Source: Burkholderiales bacterium
GTDB lineage: Bacteria; Pseudomonadota; Gammaproteobacteria; Burkholderiales; Casimicrobiaceae
Assembly (NCBI GenBank): GCA_025352105.1
Contig: JANXUB010000035.1
Location: 1 to 51,025, forward strand
Reading direction: 5' to 3'
DNA length: 51,025 nucleotides
The position numbers and the translations under genes were made by a program. The notes under the pieces are model-generated. The model was not told the DNA's origin and made no database searches. It saw nothing but the letters and a program-made list of their open reading frames with translations. Numbering within the stretch: the first letter of the stretch is position 1; the number at the start of each line of letters is the position of its first letter. This document shows, piece by piece, positions 8,086 through 16,648 of this stretch.

Positions 8086-8973
8086 TCAGGCCACAGAAGC
8101 CCGCAACGAATCCGGCAGCGGAATACGCTCCGTTTCACAGGGCACTTTGTCGAAGCGATCCGCGTCCCAATCCCCCGCCGCTTTGGAAATCAGCTCGCGT
8201 CGAGTGGCAACAAAGTTCCACGCCATATGGCGATGACCGTCAATCGCGTCGCCACCGATCAGCACGAAATGCGCGTCGGAACTGGCGCGCACCACGTTGT
8301 CGCCACTCGCATCGAGCACCGCCATCGTGTTCAGGGCCACCGCCGCGCCATCCACGGTCAGCTCACCGCACAACAGATAAATCGCCTGTTCCTGCGCCAT
8401 GCGCGGCACGGTCAGCGTCTCGTGCGCGAGCATCTGCACGTCCACGTAGACCGTCGGCGTCAACAGCGGCACCGGCGAGGTCAAACCGAACGCGGTGCCC
8501 ATCAATACACGAATCTTCGTCGAGCCCACACGATCCTGCGGAATCTCACGCGCCGGCGTGTGCGAGAACGACGGCGCGGTTTCCTCGTGAGCCGCAGGCA
8601 GGGCCATCCACAGTTGTAAGCCGTGGCTGCGATAGGTGCGCGCTTTCAGATCATCCGGCATGCGCTCGGAATGCACAATGCCGCGCCCCGCCGTCATCAA
8701 ATTCACCGCGCCCGGCTCAATGCGCTGCACCTCGCCCAGACTGTCGCGATGCATCATCGCGCCCTCAAACAGATACGTCACCGTCGCCAAGCCAATGTGC
8801 GGATGCGGCCGCACATCATGGTTCGCACCGGGCTCAACCTCCACCGGCCCGAAGTGATCGAAGAACAGAAACGGGCCAACGCCTTGCGTCTGCGCGGAAG
8901 GCAGCAGACGAAGGACGTTGAAGCCTGGGGAGAGTTCTTTGGTGTGGGGGGTTAGGGTTTGGGTTATGGGCAT
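8086..8973 (-). CDS. Pirin family cupin protein
   Basis: A 295-residue pirin (bicupin), the usual length. The metal-binding N-terminal cupin has the family motif PHPHIGLATVTYLFEG with later MHRDSLG and HSERMP, giving the three His and one Glu that normally bind iron. The second cupin covers about residues 170-290. Bacterial pirins are cytosolic; some have quercetinase activity and others act as redox-dependent regulators, so the role here is open. The ATG at 8973 overlaps the TGA of the upstream small gene (TGATG), indicating translational coupling; a GTG one codon earlier is possible. Confidence 0.9.
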   Translation of the reverse strand: MPITQTLTPHTKELSPGFNVLRLLPSAQTQGVGPFLFFDHFGPVEVEPGANHDVRPHPHIGLATVTYLFEGAMMHRDSLGEVQRIEPGAVNLMTAGRGIVHSERMPDDLKARTYRSHGLQLWMALPAAHEETAPSFSHTPAREIPQDRVGSTKIRVLMGTAFGLTSPVPLLTPTVYVDVQMLAHETLTVPRMAQEQAIYLLCGELTVDGAAVALNTMAVLDASGDNVVRASSDAHFVLIGGDAIDGHRHMAWNFVATRRELISKAAGDWDADRFDKVPCETERIPLPDSLRASVA

Positions 8974-9206
8974 CACTTGGCACGGACTGTTAGATCAATT
9001 GCCCGATCCAAGTCAGCCGCTAGCTCCTTCAATTCCATATTCATTTCCTCCAATTGGGTACTTGTCGAAAACTCCGCTTGTTGTATTGCCAACCATTCGC
9101 GTGCCTCGTCGGGGCAAATCTCTGCCATAAGCCAAGAAATTGCCATACGCAGCGCTGCGATTTGATCTTGCAGCATTTGAAATGGAATTTTTTCTCCTTC
9201 AGTCAT
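8973..9206 (-). CDS. Small hypothetical helical protein coupled to pirin
   Basis: A 77-residue frame beginning MTEGEKIPFQMLQDQIAALR. It looks almost entirely helical, with a C-terminal heptad-like, acidic stretch (LEEMNMELKELAADLDRA) suggesting a coiled coil. AGAGGTG precedes the ATG. Its stop overlaps the pirin start, so the two are probably translated together. The open frame extends 43 codons further upstream, but that part looks non-coding. I do not recognise the family. Confidence 0.6.
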   Translation of the reverse strand: MTEGEKIPFQMLQDQIAALRMAISWLMAEICPDEAREWLAIQQAEFSTSTQLEEMNMELKELAADLDRAIDLTVRAK

Positions 9207-9404
9207 CAATGCACCTCTTCGACGTTCGAGTGACAAACAAATATGCCGCAGAAACGCAATCACGGCATATTCTGTAACGCTTCGTAGCCCTGTGGGTGGG
9301 TCGCAATAACCCGAGTCTACGAGTGTCCAATTCATCGGTAGTCTAATTTGTCGCTAGGTCAAAGTACGATCTGTATTGCAGCCCACGCCCGCCAAACTCC
9401 CTCC

Positions 9405-10046
9405 ATGCTCACCCTAGACCAAACCCTCCTCTACCTCCCCGCCGTGGCGATCATCATTGCTATTCCGGGGCCGGACATGTTGTTGTCGCTTTCGCGTGGG
9501 CTGACACAGGGGCGCGGCGCGGGCTTTGCGCATGCGTTTGGCGTAGGACTGGGCGTCATGGCGCATTCGCTGCTGGCGGCGCTGGGCGTGAGCGCACTGC
9601 TGACGGCCAGCGAAACGGCGTTCTGGGTGATGAAGCTGGCCGGTGGGGCGTACCTGATTTATCTTGGCGTGCAGCAGTGGCGCAGCTCTACTGACACCAC
9701 GCTGATCAATGCGCCCGGACCCACAAAAGCTCCGCTCACCACAATTTTCTGGCGCGGCATGCTGAGCAATCTGCTGAACCCAAAAGTGGCGCTGTTCGTG
9801 CTCGCCTTCGTGCCGCAGTTTGTGCAGGCTGGCCCCGAGGCGTCGAGCCCGCTGGTGCAGATGCTCCTGCTCGGCGCAATCTACTCGATGCTGACGGTGA
9901 TCGCATACGGCGCACTGGGCGCAGCGGCAGGTGGCGTGAGCCGCCGGCTGGCGGCGCATCCGGCCTACATGCGCGGCGTCAATCGCGGCAGCGCGGGCTT
10001 GTTCGTGGCGTCCGGCGCAGCGGTTTTATTGCTGGATCGGCGCTAA
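9405..10046 (+). CDS. LysE/RhtB family amino acid or metabolite exporter
   Basis: A 213-residue inner-membrane protein with about six hydrophobic segments, normal size for the family. The N-terminal signature AIPGPDMLLSLSRGLTQGRGAG is the conserved RhtB/LysE motif around GPD. Family members export amino acids, homoserine lactones or related small molecules. The start is the ATG of MLTLDQTLLYLP; an upstream ATG in the same frame at 9348 would add 19 atypical residues. The last codons and TAA lie inside the left end of repeat copy A, which shares about 20 of 24 bases with the 3' end of the ABC permease gene at 49516. Confidence 0.88.
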   Translation: MLTLDQTLLYLPAVAIIIAIPGPDMLLSLSRGLTQGRGAGFAHAFGVGLGVMAHSLLAALGVSALLTASETAFWVMKLAGGAYLIYLGVQQWRSSTDTTLINAPGPTKAPLTTIFWRGMLSNLLNPKVALFVLAFVPQFVQAGPEASSPLVQMLLLGAIYSMLTVIAYGALGAAAGGVSRRLAAHPAYMRGVNRGSAGLFVASGAAVLLLDRR

Positions 10047-10163
10047 CAGCTTTTCGTTTAATTCCAGGATTAACGAGGGCTAATCGCCGTTTTATCAGTT
10101 TGTCGACTATTTCCTTATTTTGCGTTTAGCCCAGACAAAATAAGGCATTCAGCAAAAAGCTGT
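10041..10163 (+). repeat. Structured intergenic element, copy A
   Basis: This copy starts at the lysE stop codon. Pairing segments: outer ACAGCTTTT (10046-10054) with AAAAGCTGT (10155-10163); hairpin TTAAT-TCCAGG-ATTAA (10058-10073); inner GGGCTAA (10077-10083) with TTAGCCC (10126-10132). TCGACT sits at 10103 and TTCA at 10148. The same motifs occur at nearly the same distances in copies at 24830, 32318 and 49511. The next 215 bp up to the cupin gene (10164-10378) show no gene and no clear promoter. The element may be transcribed as the lysE 3' end or the cupin leader. I cannot assign it to a known RNA or repeat family. Confidence 0.75.
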
Positions 10164-10378
10164 ATGGCGGTCACTGGACAAATCAACCATTTCTTGCGCT
10201 GCGGCAACGCGGTTCTCCGACAAGCTCAGGGCGACCACGCCGCACTCGTCAGGCCCGCCGCATTATTTAGCGCGGACAACTCTCTTTCAACTCATGCCTG
10301 TTGGATAGGACGACAATCACGCGCAGCGGCCGCGCACCTGAAAATGCGTTGGCCGCATCAAAAAATCAAGGAGTTGAC

Positions 10379-10780
10379 ATGACCTCATTCAAACGCAAGA
10401 CACTAATCATCGCCGCGGTAGGCAGCACGCTCGCTGCGGGCATTTTGTTCGCGCAAAACCCCGGCCTGACGCGCACGATTGTAGGCAAGGCCGACGTCTC
10501 GGTGCCGGGCCGTGAGGCCGTGATCGCCCGCGTCGAAGTCGCGGCAGGTGCAAAGGCCGGACGCCACACTCATCCCGGCGACGAAATCAGCTACGTGCTT
10601 GAAGGCGAAGCAACGCTCTTGATCGACGGCCAGCCGCCGCGCGTGGTCAAGGCAGGCGAGTCGTTCGTGGTGCCCGCTGGGATAGTGCACGATGCGCACA
10701 ACAACGGCACCACGCCAACCAAACTGGTGGGCGTGTACGTTGTTGAAAAAGGTAAGCCGCTCGCTTCGCCTGCGCCGTAA
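10379..10780 (+). CDS. Secreted cupin-domain protein
   Basis: A 133-residue protein with an N-terminal signal or anchor segment (FKRKTLIIAAVGSTLAAGILFAQ) followed by one cupin barrel. The metal-binding motifs are GRHTHPGDEISYVLEGEA and PAGIVHDAHN, giving His and Glu ligands. The start is the ATG with AAGGAG 6 nt upstream; the frame before it is not protein-like. The role is unknown; such cupins are often small periplasmic isomerases or oxygen-dependent enzymes. It is convergent with the TonB receptor gene. Confidence 0.85.
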   Translation: MTSFKRKTLIIAAVGSTLAAGILFAQNPGLTRTIVGKADVSVPGREAVIARVEVAAGAKAGRHTHPGDEISYVLEGEATLLIDGQPPRVVKAGESFVVPAGIVHDAHNNGTTPTKLVGVYVVEKGKPLASPAP

Positions 10781-10985
10781 TTTCGCGGGATCGCCGTGGC
10801 CCGGAGGCTCTGGCCATCTGAGTTCGGCAGTGCTCGCCCGCTGGCGGGATCGTTAAGCGCGATGGATTTAGCGAGCAATTGCAGCGGCTGGTTTTAGTCC
10901 GGCTACAGGCAATTGTCCTCATGCAATAGCGGGTAAGTGCGGTCGTTGGCTTCATCCACACAGATCTCACGAGCGACCACATTAC

Positions 10986-13175
10986 CTACCACCCCAAACT
11001 CAAACTAACTCCCGCTAACCAGGTCCGTCCCGCCGCCGGTTCAAAGTATCTGCGATTCGCTTCATTCACGATCACGGCGCCTGCGTAGGTTTTGCCGCTC
11101 AAATTGTCGCCACGCAGGAAAGCGCGTAAGCTCGCTTTGCCCCATTGCTGCTGCACACCGATGCGCGCGCCGACGAGCGTGACTGCGTTGACCGATTCGT
11201 CGCCGATGTCGTTGGCGATGATGCGGCCCTGATGCTTCACTTCAGCCGCGACGTAGACGCCGCTTGCGTGCGTCCATTTCAGTTCGGTCCATGCGGCGCG
11301 GTTCGGCACGCCGGGCAGGCGATTGCCTGCGGCGACGAGCACGGACGGCACAGTGCATGGCGGCGCGCCGCAGGTTTTGAAGCCGTCGCGATAGCGTGCA
11401 TCCAGCGTGTTGGCGGCGAGCTCCCATTGCAGGCCTGCAACCCATTCGTCGAGCTGCGCGCGGGTGGAGAGCTCGATGCCGCGCCGGTGCGTGCGGCCCG
11501 CGTTGGCGAATGCGGAGCGACCGCCGCTGTTGGAGATGACGACGATTTCGTCCTTCGTTTTGGTGTCGAACAGCGCGAGCTCGGCGCTGACGCCATCGCG
11601 TCGCCATTTCGCGCCGATCTCGACGCTGTCGCTGCGCGCGGGCAATAGGGATAGATTGAGCCCGGTGGCAGGCACGCTGCCGGGCGGTCGATAGGCAAGC
11701 TCGTTCAACGTGGGTGTTTCGATGCCGCGTCCTGCGCTGGCGTAAAGCGACAGCGCCGGCATCACGCGCCAGTTCACGCCAACGGATGGCAGCAAGGCGC
11801 TGTAGCGAACGCTGCCGCTGTCGTCGCCATTGCCGGCAACGATGTATTTGTCGGCGCTCACGAGTTTGACGCTGCTCGCGCGAATGCCCGCGTGAATGCT
11901 GGCCTCGGGTAACCACGGCAGCATGCGCCATTCGCCCTGCATGTAGCCGTCGGTCGAGTTGAGCTTGTTTTTCTCGTCGCGTCGTAATGCGCCGAGCACT
12001 CCGAGGGCGGTGCCGACGAAATTCTGATAGCCGCGACGGTTTTCGTTCAACACATCAGACGTAACGCCCAGTGCGACATTGCCCCACGCGCCCGACTGCA
12101 CAAAGCGCGCGTCGACACCGTAGTAGTTGCGATCAAAATCAATCACACCGCCGGGGTAGGTTGCCGGGGCTTGCGTAGCGACGGGGATCGCCTGAAACTG
12201 GCGCACGGCGCGCTCGCCCGTGTAGGCAACGAACTCAAGCGCTTGTGTCGCGTTCAACGTGTGACGAACGCGCGCGCCGCCCTGCGTTTGCTCAAGATCT
12301 TTTCGGGTGTTGAATTGCAACGCCAGCGGATTGACTTGCCGCGCGTTGGCGTTGAACTCGGAACGCGTTAAGCCCAGCGGGTCCTGCGCGCCGGGCAGAT
12401 TGACGTGATTGCCGATTACCGTCACGGTGGTTGCTTCGCTCACCTTAACGTCGAGCTTTGCGTTTGCGCCGAAACGCGTTGCAGCGCTCTGGGGCCTTGG
12501 GCCGTCGGTGTCAAAGCGATCCACTTGCGCGACGTAACCGACGGCACCTTCCCGCCCGTTCGCTTTGATGCCGACACGCAGCGTGTCGTTCGAGCCCGCC
12601 GCGACCGTGGTGGTAACGGTGGTCGGCGAAACGCCGGATTCGGTGAACACTTGAATCACACCACCTGCCGCGTTGCCGTACAACGCCGAAAACGGCCCGC
12701 GCAACATCTCAATGCGATCCGCGCTTCCGAGCGAAAAGTGCGACACCTGCCCCTGACCGTCCGGCTGACTGGCCGGAATGCCGTCGGTGTAGAGCTTGAT
12801 GCCGCGCACGCCAAAGCTCGAACGTGCGCCAAATCCACGCACCGAGAGTTGCACATCCTGCGCATAGTTGTTGCGATTTTGAGCATTCACGCCCGGCACG
12901 CGTTGCAGCGATTCCGACAAATTCACCTGCAATTGCGCTTCGCTGATTCCGTCTGCCTCGACAACGCTGATCGCCATCGGCAGATTCATGGGATCGGAGG
13001 CGATGCGAGTGGCCGTGATGACCACGGGGGCAACGGTCACGGGCGCTCGTGTGGATGCGGGGTCGGGTGCGAGGTTGGGTGCGGAGGTCTGCGCGTGCAA
13101 AGCTCTGACTTCGACCATCGACACGAGCACGAGCGTCAGAATGCGCAGCAGAAATCGGGCGGCGACAATGCGCAC
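10986..13175 (-). CDS. pqqU: TonB-dependent outer-membrane receptor, YncD/PqqU-like
   Basis: An outer-membrane receptor of about 729 residues. A signal peptide ends near ALHAQ. A plug domain contains LSESLQRVPGVNAQNRNNYAQ, SVRGFGARSSFGVRG and MLRGPFSALYGNAAGGV, and a 22-strand barrel follows. These plug segments, and barrel segments such as GNGDDSG, GRGIETPTLNELAYR and VIVNEANRRYFEPAAGR, closely resemble E. coli YncD, shown to be the PQQ receptor and renamed PqqU. A PQQ-dependent dehydrogenase lies 3 kb away, so PQQ uptake is a reasonable role (inference). The GTG start is preferred because AGAGGAG lies 6 nt upstream; an ATG eight codons earlier is the alternative. Confidence 0.85.
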   Translation of the reverse strand: MRIVAARFLLRILTLVLVSMVEVRALHAQTSAPNLAPDPASTRAPVTVAPVVITATRIASDPMNLPMAISVVEADGISEAQLQVNLSESLQRVPGVNAQNRNNYAQDVQLSVRGFGARSSFGVRGIKLYTDGIPASQPDGQGQVSHFSLGSADRIEMLRGPFSALYGNAAGGVIQVFTESGVSPTTVTTTVAAGSNDTLRVGIKANGREGAVGYVAQVDRFDTDGPRPQSAATRFGANAKLDVKVSEATTVTVIGNHVNLPGAQDPLGLTRSEFNANARQVNPLALQFNTRKDLEQTQGGARVRHTLNATQALEFVAYTGERAVRQFQAIPVATQAPATYPGGVIDFDRNYYGVDARFVQSGAWGNVALGVTSDVLNENRRGYQNFVGTALGVLGALRRDEKNKLNSTDGYMQGEWRMLPWLPEASIHAGIRASSVKLVSADKYIVAGNGDDSGSVRYSALLPSVGVNWRVMPALSLYASAGRGIETPTLNELAYRPPGSVPATGLNLSLLPARSDSVEIGAKWRRDGVSAELALFDTKTKDEIVVISNSGGRSAFANAGRTHRRGIELSTRAQLDEWVAGLQWELAANTLDARYRDGFKTCGAPPCTVPSVLVAAGNRLPGVPNRAAWTELKWTHASGVYVAAEVKHQGRIIANDIGDESVNAVTLVGARIGVQQQWGKASLRAFLRGDNLSGKTYAGAVIVNEANRRYFEPAAGRTWLAGVSLSLGW

Positions 13176-13335
13176 TACGGGCTCTCCTCTTTTTTTCATA
13201 TTCTCGCGCGTTCGGTTGCGTCAGCGGCGGGCACGTTCAGTGCACAGTCTCGTCGCTCAAGGCGTAATATTCGCGCCGACATGGTTGCCCAACGGCACCA
13301 CCTCTCAACGATACCGCAGTAACCGCGCCAAACCT

Positions 13336-14343
13336 ATGGATAACCTTGATCTCGACGTATTGAAAACCGCTCTGGCCTGGACCGAGTCGGGTCGGCGTGC
13401 CACGCTTGGCACCGTCGTGCGCACCTGGGGAAGCGCGCCGCGACCCATCGGCGCGATGATGGCGATTCGCGATGACGGTCAGGTCATCGGCTCGGTCTCC
13501 GGTGGCTGCATCGAAGATGACCTGATCGCCAAGGTGAAGGACGGCAAGCTCGCGGCGAAACTACCAGAAAGCGTGCGTTACGGCGTATCGGCCGATCAAG
13601 CGCAGCAGTTCGGGTTGCCCTGCGGTGGCACCGTGCAAATGGTGCTGGAGCCGATCACGCCCCTGTCCGATATTCGCGGCCTGCTCGCCGATCTCGAAGG
13701 GCACAAAATCGTCAAACGCACACTCGACATGACGACTGCGGTGACGCATCGCAATGCGGCGTTGGGCGCGGATGTTCTGAGCTTCGACGACAAGACGCTG
13801 ACCACGATACACGGCCCGAAATATCGATTGCTGATCATCGGTGCGGGGCAGCTTTCGAAGTATCTGGCGACGATGGCGATCCCGCTGGACTATCAGGTCA
13901 CCGTATGCGATCCGCGTGACGAGTATCAGGAGCAATGGCACGATTTGCCACAAGTCACCATGACCAAAGAGATGCCCGACGACACGGTGATCGCAATGAA
14001 TCTGGATCGCAATAGCGCGGTCGTTGCACTCACGCACGATCCGAAGCTCGACGATCTGGCGCTGATGGAAGCGCTGAAATCCCCGGCGTTTTATGTCGGC
14101 GCTTTGGGCTCGAAAGGCAACAACGACAAACGGCGCGCGCGTTTGCTTGAGTTCGATGTGACGCCGGAGGAAGTGAAGCATTTGCGCGGGCCGGTCGGGC
14201 TTGATATTGGCGCGAAGACGCCGAGCGAAATTGCGGTTTCCATACTCGCTGAGATGACTGCGCTCAAGCGCGGCGTGACGATGACCCGAAGCAAGTCGGA
14301 CGTTGCCGCCCGTGAGGTCTCCAGCGCGGGTTGCAGCGTCTAA
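13336..14343 (+). CDS. XdhC/CoxI family molybdoenzyme maturation protein
   Basis: A 335-residue XdhC-family protein. The N-terminal XdhC/CoxI domain has VRTWGSAPRPIGAMMAI and GSVSGGCIEDDLI. The C-terminal Rossmann-like domain has LLIIGAGQLSKYLATMA and ends in GLDIGAKTPSEIAVSILAE. Such proteins bind molybdenum cofactor and deliver it, in sulfurated form, to xanthine dehydrogenase-family enzymes. Two such enzymes are in this window. The start is the ATG of MDNLDLDVLKTALAW; the frame runs much further upstream, antisense to the receptor gene, without family similarity. It diverges from the TonB receptor gene with a 160-bp gap. Confidence 0.9.
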   Translation: MDNLDLDVLKTALAWTESGRRATLGTVVRTWGSAPRPIGAMMAIRDDGQVIGSVSGGCIEDDLIAKVKDGKLAAKLPESVRYGVSADQAQQFGLPCGGTVQMVLEPITPLSDIRGLLADLEGHKIVKRTLDMTTAVTHRNAALGADVLSFDDKTLTTIHGPKYRLLIIGAGQLSKYLATMAIPLDYQVTVCDPRDEYQEQWHDLPQVTMTKEMPDDTVIAMNLDRNSAVVALTHDPKLDDLALMEALKSPAFYVGALGSKGNNDKRRARLLEFDVTPEEVKHLRGPVGLDIGAKTPSEIAVSILAEMTALKRGVTMTRSKSDVAAREVSSAGCSV

Positions 14344-14380
14344 ACTATCGCTGCCCGATATCAATCTCAGTGTGCGTTAA

Positions 14381-15199
14381 ATGGCTCTCAAAATCTCCGA
14401 AATTCTCAAGGCACAAGCTGGCAAAAAATTCATTTTGTCGAAACGCGATCCGGATAATCGAAAAGGCTTGCCTGACGATAAGGCGGCGCGCAATGCGCTG
14501 ACGGCAAAGCTGGGCGAAAAGCTCAACGCGCTGCAGGATCGGTTTGCCGCTGAGAAAAAGACGAAGCTGCTACTGGTGCTTCAAGGCATGGATACGTCCG
14601 GCAAGGATGGAACGGTCAAAGCCGTTTTCGATTCGGTCAACCCGCTGGGAATACGCGTCGCGCCATTCAAAGCCCCCACGGAGCGCGAGCTCGCGCATGA
14701 CTACCTGTGGCGTGTGCATGCTGAGGTGCCGCAGAACGGCGAAATCGTGATCTTCAACCGCAGTCACTATGAGGATGTGCTGATCACGCGCGTTCATGGC
14801 TGGATCGACGCTGACGAAGTCTCTCGGCGGCTGGCGCACATCAACGATTTTGAGCGCATGCTCGTTGAAACTGGTACGGTGATCATCAAGTGCATGCTGC
14901 ACATCAGCAAGGACGAACAGGCAAAGCGTCTGGAAGAGCGACGGACCAACCCAGCCAAGCAATACAAATTCAATGTCGGCGACATCGAAGAGCGCAAATA
15001 CTGGGACCAGTACATGGCGGCCTACGAAGTAGCAATCCGTGCCACGAGCACCGAACACGCGCCGTGGTACGTCATTCCCGCAAATTCGAATTCAACGCGT
15101 AACGCCTACGTCGCACAGCTGCTCGCCGACGCGCTAGAAGCAATCAACCCGAAGTACCCGAAGCCTGCACAGGATCTCTCGAAGATCGTTGTGACGTAG
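14381..15199 (+). CDS. Polyphosphate kinase 2 family protein (polyphosphate:nucleotide phosphotransferase)
   Basis: A 272-residue single-domain PPK2. Walker A is GMDTSGKDG (69-77), and the Walker B region is IFNRSHYEDV (124-133), followed by a lid with RLEERRTNP. The family transfers phosphate between polyphosphate and AMP, ADP or GDP. Length and the SHYEDVL signature fit class III enzymes that make ADP/ATP from AMP/ADP, but the class call is tentative. It follows XdhC by 37 bp on the same strand and may share its transcript. A GC-rich hairpin follows the stop codon. Confidence 0.92.
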   Translation: MALKISEILKAQAGKKFILSKRDPDNRKGLPDDKAARNALTAKLGEKLNALQDRFAAEKKTKLLLVLQGMDTSGKDGTVKAVFDSVNPLGIRVAPFKAPTERELAHDYLWRVHAEVPQNGEIVIFNRSHYEDVLITRVHGWIDADEVSRRLAHINDFERMLVETGTVIIKCMLHISKDEQAKRLEERRTNPAKQYKFNVGDIEERKYWDQYMAAYEVAIRATSTEHAPWYVIPANSNSTRNAYVAQLLADALEAINPKYPKPAQDLSKIVVT

Positions 15200-15200
15200 C

Positions 15201-15227
15201 GGACGGTCGCGCTGCGGCGCACCGTCC
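15201..15227 (+). terminator. GC-rich hairpin directly after the PPK2 gene
   Basis: GGACGGT (15201-15207) and ACCGTCC (15221-15227) can pair around a GC-rich 13-nt segment. No T-run follows. It is a likely stability or termination element between PPK2 and the glutathione reductase gene. Confidence 0.45.
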
Positions 15228-15270
15228 TCGTCGCAGCACGAGATTAGACTTCATGGCAAATGGAGTCGTT

Positions 15271-16635
15271 ATGTCTGAATTTGATTTTGATTTGTTCGTG
15301 ATTGGCGGTGGCAGCGGCGGCGTCCGTGCCGCGCGCATGGCCGCGCAGCGGGGCGTACGCGTCGCCCTTGCCGAGGCGGGCGCGCTGGGCGGCACCTGCG
15401 TCAATGTGGGCTGCATCCCGAAGAAGCTCTACAGCTACGCGGCGCATTTCGCGGAAGCGTTCGAAGAATCGCACGGCTTTGGCTGGCACGGAGATGCGCC
15501 GCAGTTCGACTGGAACGTGCTCAAAGCCAATCGTGCGAAAGAGATAACGCGGCTCAACGGTATCTACCAGAATTTGTTGGTGAATTCTGGCGTTACAGTC
15601 ATGGCGGGTTGGGCGAGTCTGGTTGATGCTCACACGGTTCAAATTACCCATCCCGGACGATCAGAACGCGTCACCGCAAAACACATCCTCATTGCCACTG
15701 GTGGCAAGCCAAGCGTGCCGATTTTTCCTGGGCACGAGCTCGTAGTCACCTCTGACGACATGTTCGATCTTGACCCGTTTCCAAAGCGTTTGTTGGTGGT
15801 CGGTGGTGGCTACATCGCCTGCGAATTCGCGTCGATTTTTAATGGTCTCGGCGCGGAGATCACTCAGCTTTATCGCGGCGAGCAGGTGCTGCGGGGCTTC
15901 GACGATGATGTGCGAAATTTCGTTGTGTCAGAGATGAAAAAAACTGGCGTTGATTTGCGCTTGAACGCGGATGTGAAGCACATTGCGAGGATCAGTGACG
16001 GGCTTGCCGTGACGCTGATGGACGGCACTGAAATCGTGGTGGACACGGTTCTCTACGCCACCGGTCGTGTACCAAAAGTCGCGGGCATGGGTGTTGAAGC
16101 GTTGGGCCTCGTGCAGGACAAACAAGGCGCCATCAAGGTCGACGACGACTACCGGACGAGCGTGCCTTCTATCTACGCCGTGGGCGACGTGACTGCGCGC
16201 ATCCAGCTCACGCCGGTCGCGCTTGGCGAAGCGATGAAGCTGGTCGATCATCTGTTCGGCGATAACCAGCGGGGCATGAGCTATGAGTTCATCCCGACCG
16301 CCGTGTTCACGCACCCGAACATCGGCACCGTCGGCTACAGCGAAGCTGATGCGCGAAAGAAATTCGGCGAAGTCGCCGTATACAAGTCGGACTTCAAACC
16401 CCTGAAGCACACACTGAGCGGCAGCGCGGAACGCGTATTCATGAAACTCATCGTCGACACGGCAACCGACCGCGTCGTGGGACTGCACATGGTCGGCTCC
16501 GACGCGGGCGAAATTGTGCAGGGCTTTGCCGTGGCGATGAAGGCCGGGGCGACGAAAGCCGTGTTCGACAGCACAATCGGCATTCATCCAACTGCGGCAG
16601 AAGAGTTTGTGACGATGCGGACGGCGGCGAGCTAA
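15271..16635 (+). CDS. gor: Glutathione-disulfide reductase
   Basis: A 454-residue flavoprotein that reduces oxidised glutathione with NADPH in the cytoplasm. The FAD-binding GGGSGG is at 12-17 and the redox disulfide CVNVGC at 43-48. The second Rossmann fold has VVGGGYIACEFASIFNGLG, followed by LYRGEQVLRGFDDDV, where the arginines fit NADPH preference. The C-terminal active-site segment is GIHPTAAEEFVTM. The start is the ATG of MSEFDFDLFVIGGG, with TGGAG 5 nt upstream; an in-frame ATG at 15253 is less likely. It is convergent with gltX, with only 13 bp between stop codons. Confidence 0.95.
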   Translation: MSEFDFDLFVIGGGSGGVRAARMAAQRGVRVALAEAGALGGTCVNVGCIPKKLYSYAAHFAEAFEESHGFGWHGDAPQFDWNVLKANRAKEITRLNGIYQNLLVNSGVTVMAGWASLVDAHTVQITHPGRSERVTAKHILIATGGKPSVPIFPGHELVVTSDDMFDLDPFPKRLLVVGGGYIACEFASIFNGLGAEITQLYRGEQVLRGFDDDVRNFVVSEMKKTGVDLRLNADVKHIARISDGLAVTLMDGTEIVVDTVLYATGRVPKVAGMGVEALGLVQDKQGAIKVDDDYRTSVPSIYAVGDVTARIQLTPVALGEAMKLVDHLFGDNQRGMSYEFIPTAVFTHPNIGTVGYSEADARKKFGEVAVYKSDFKPLKHTLSGSAERVFMKLIVDTATDRVVGLHMVGSDAGEIVQGFAVAMKAGATKAVFDSTIGIHPTAAEEFVTMRTAAS

Positions 16636-16648
16636 TTCGCCTGGAGCG

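Noticed and set aside
10041-10163. Integron attC sites as the identity of the four structured elements
   Set aside because: The ends do not fit the RYYYAAC/GTTRRRY core sites, the copies are 7-18 kb apart among ordinary operons and no integrase gene is present.
10837-10848. CCCGC-TG-GCGGG as a terminator between the cupin and receptor genes
   Set aside because: The loop would be only 2 nt and no T-run follows; too weak to call.
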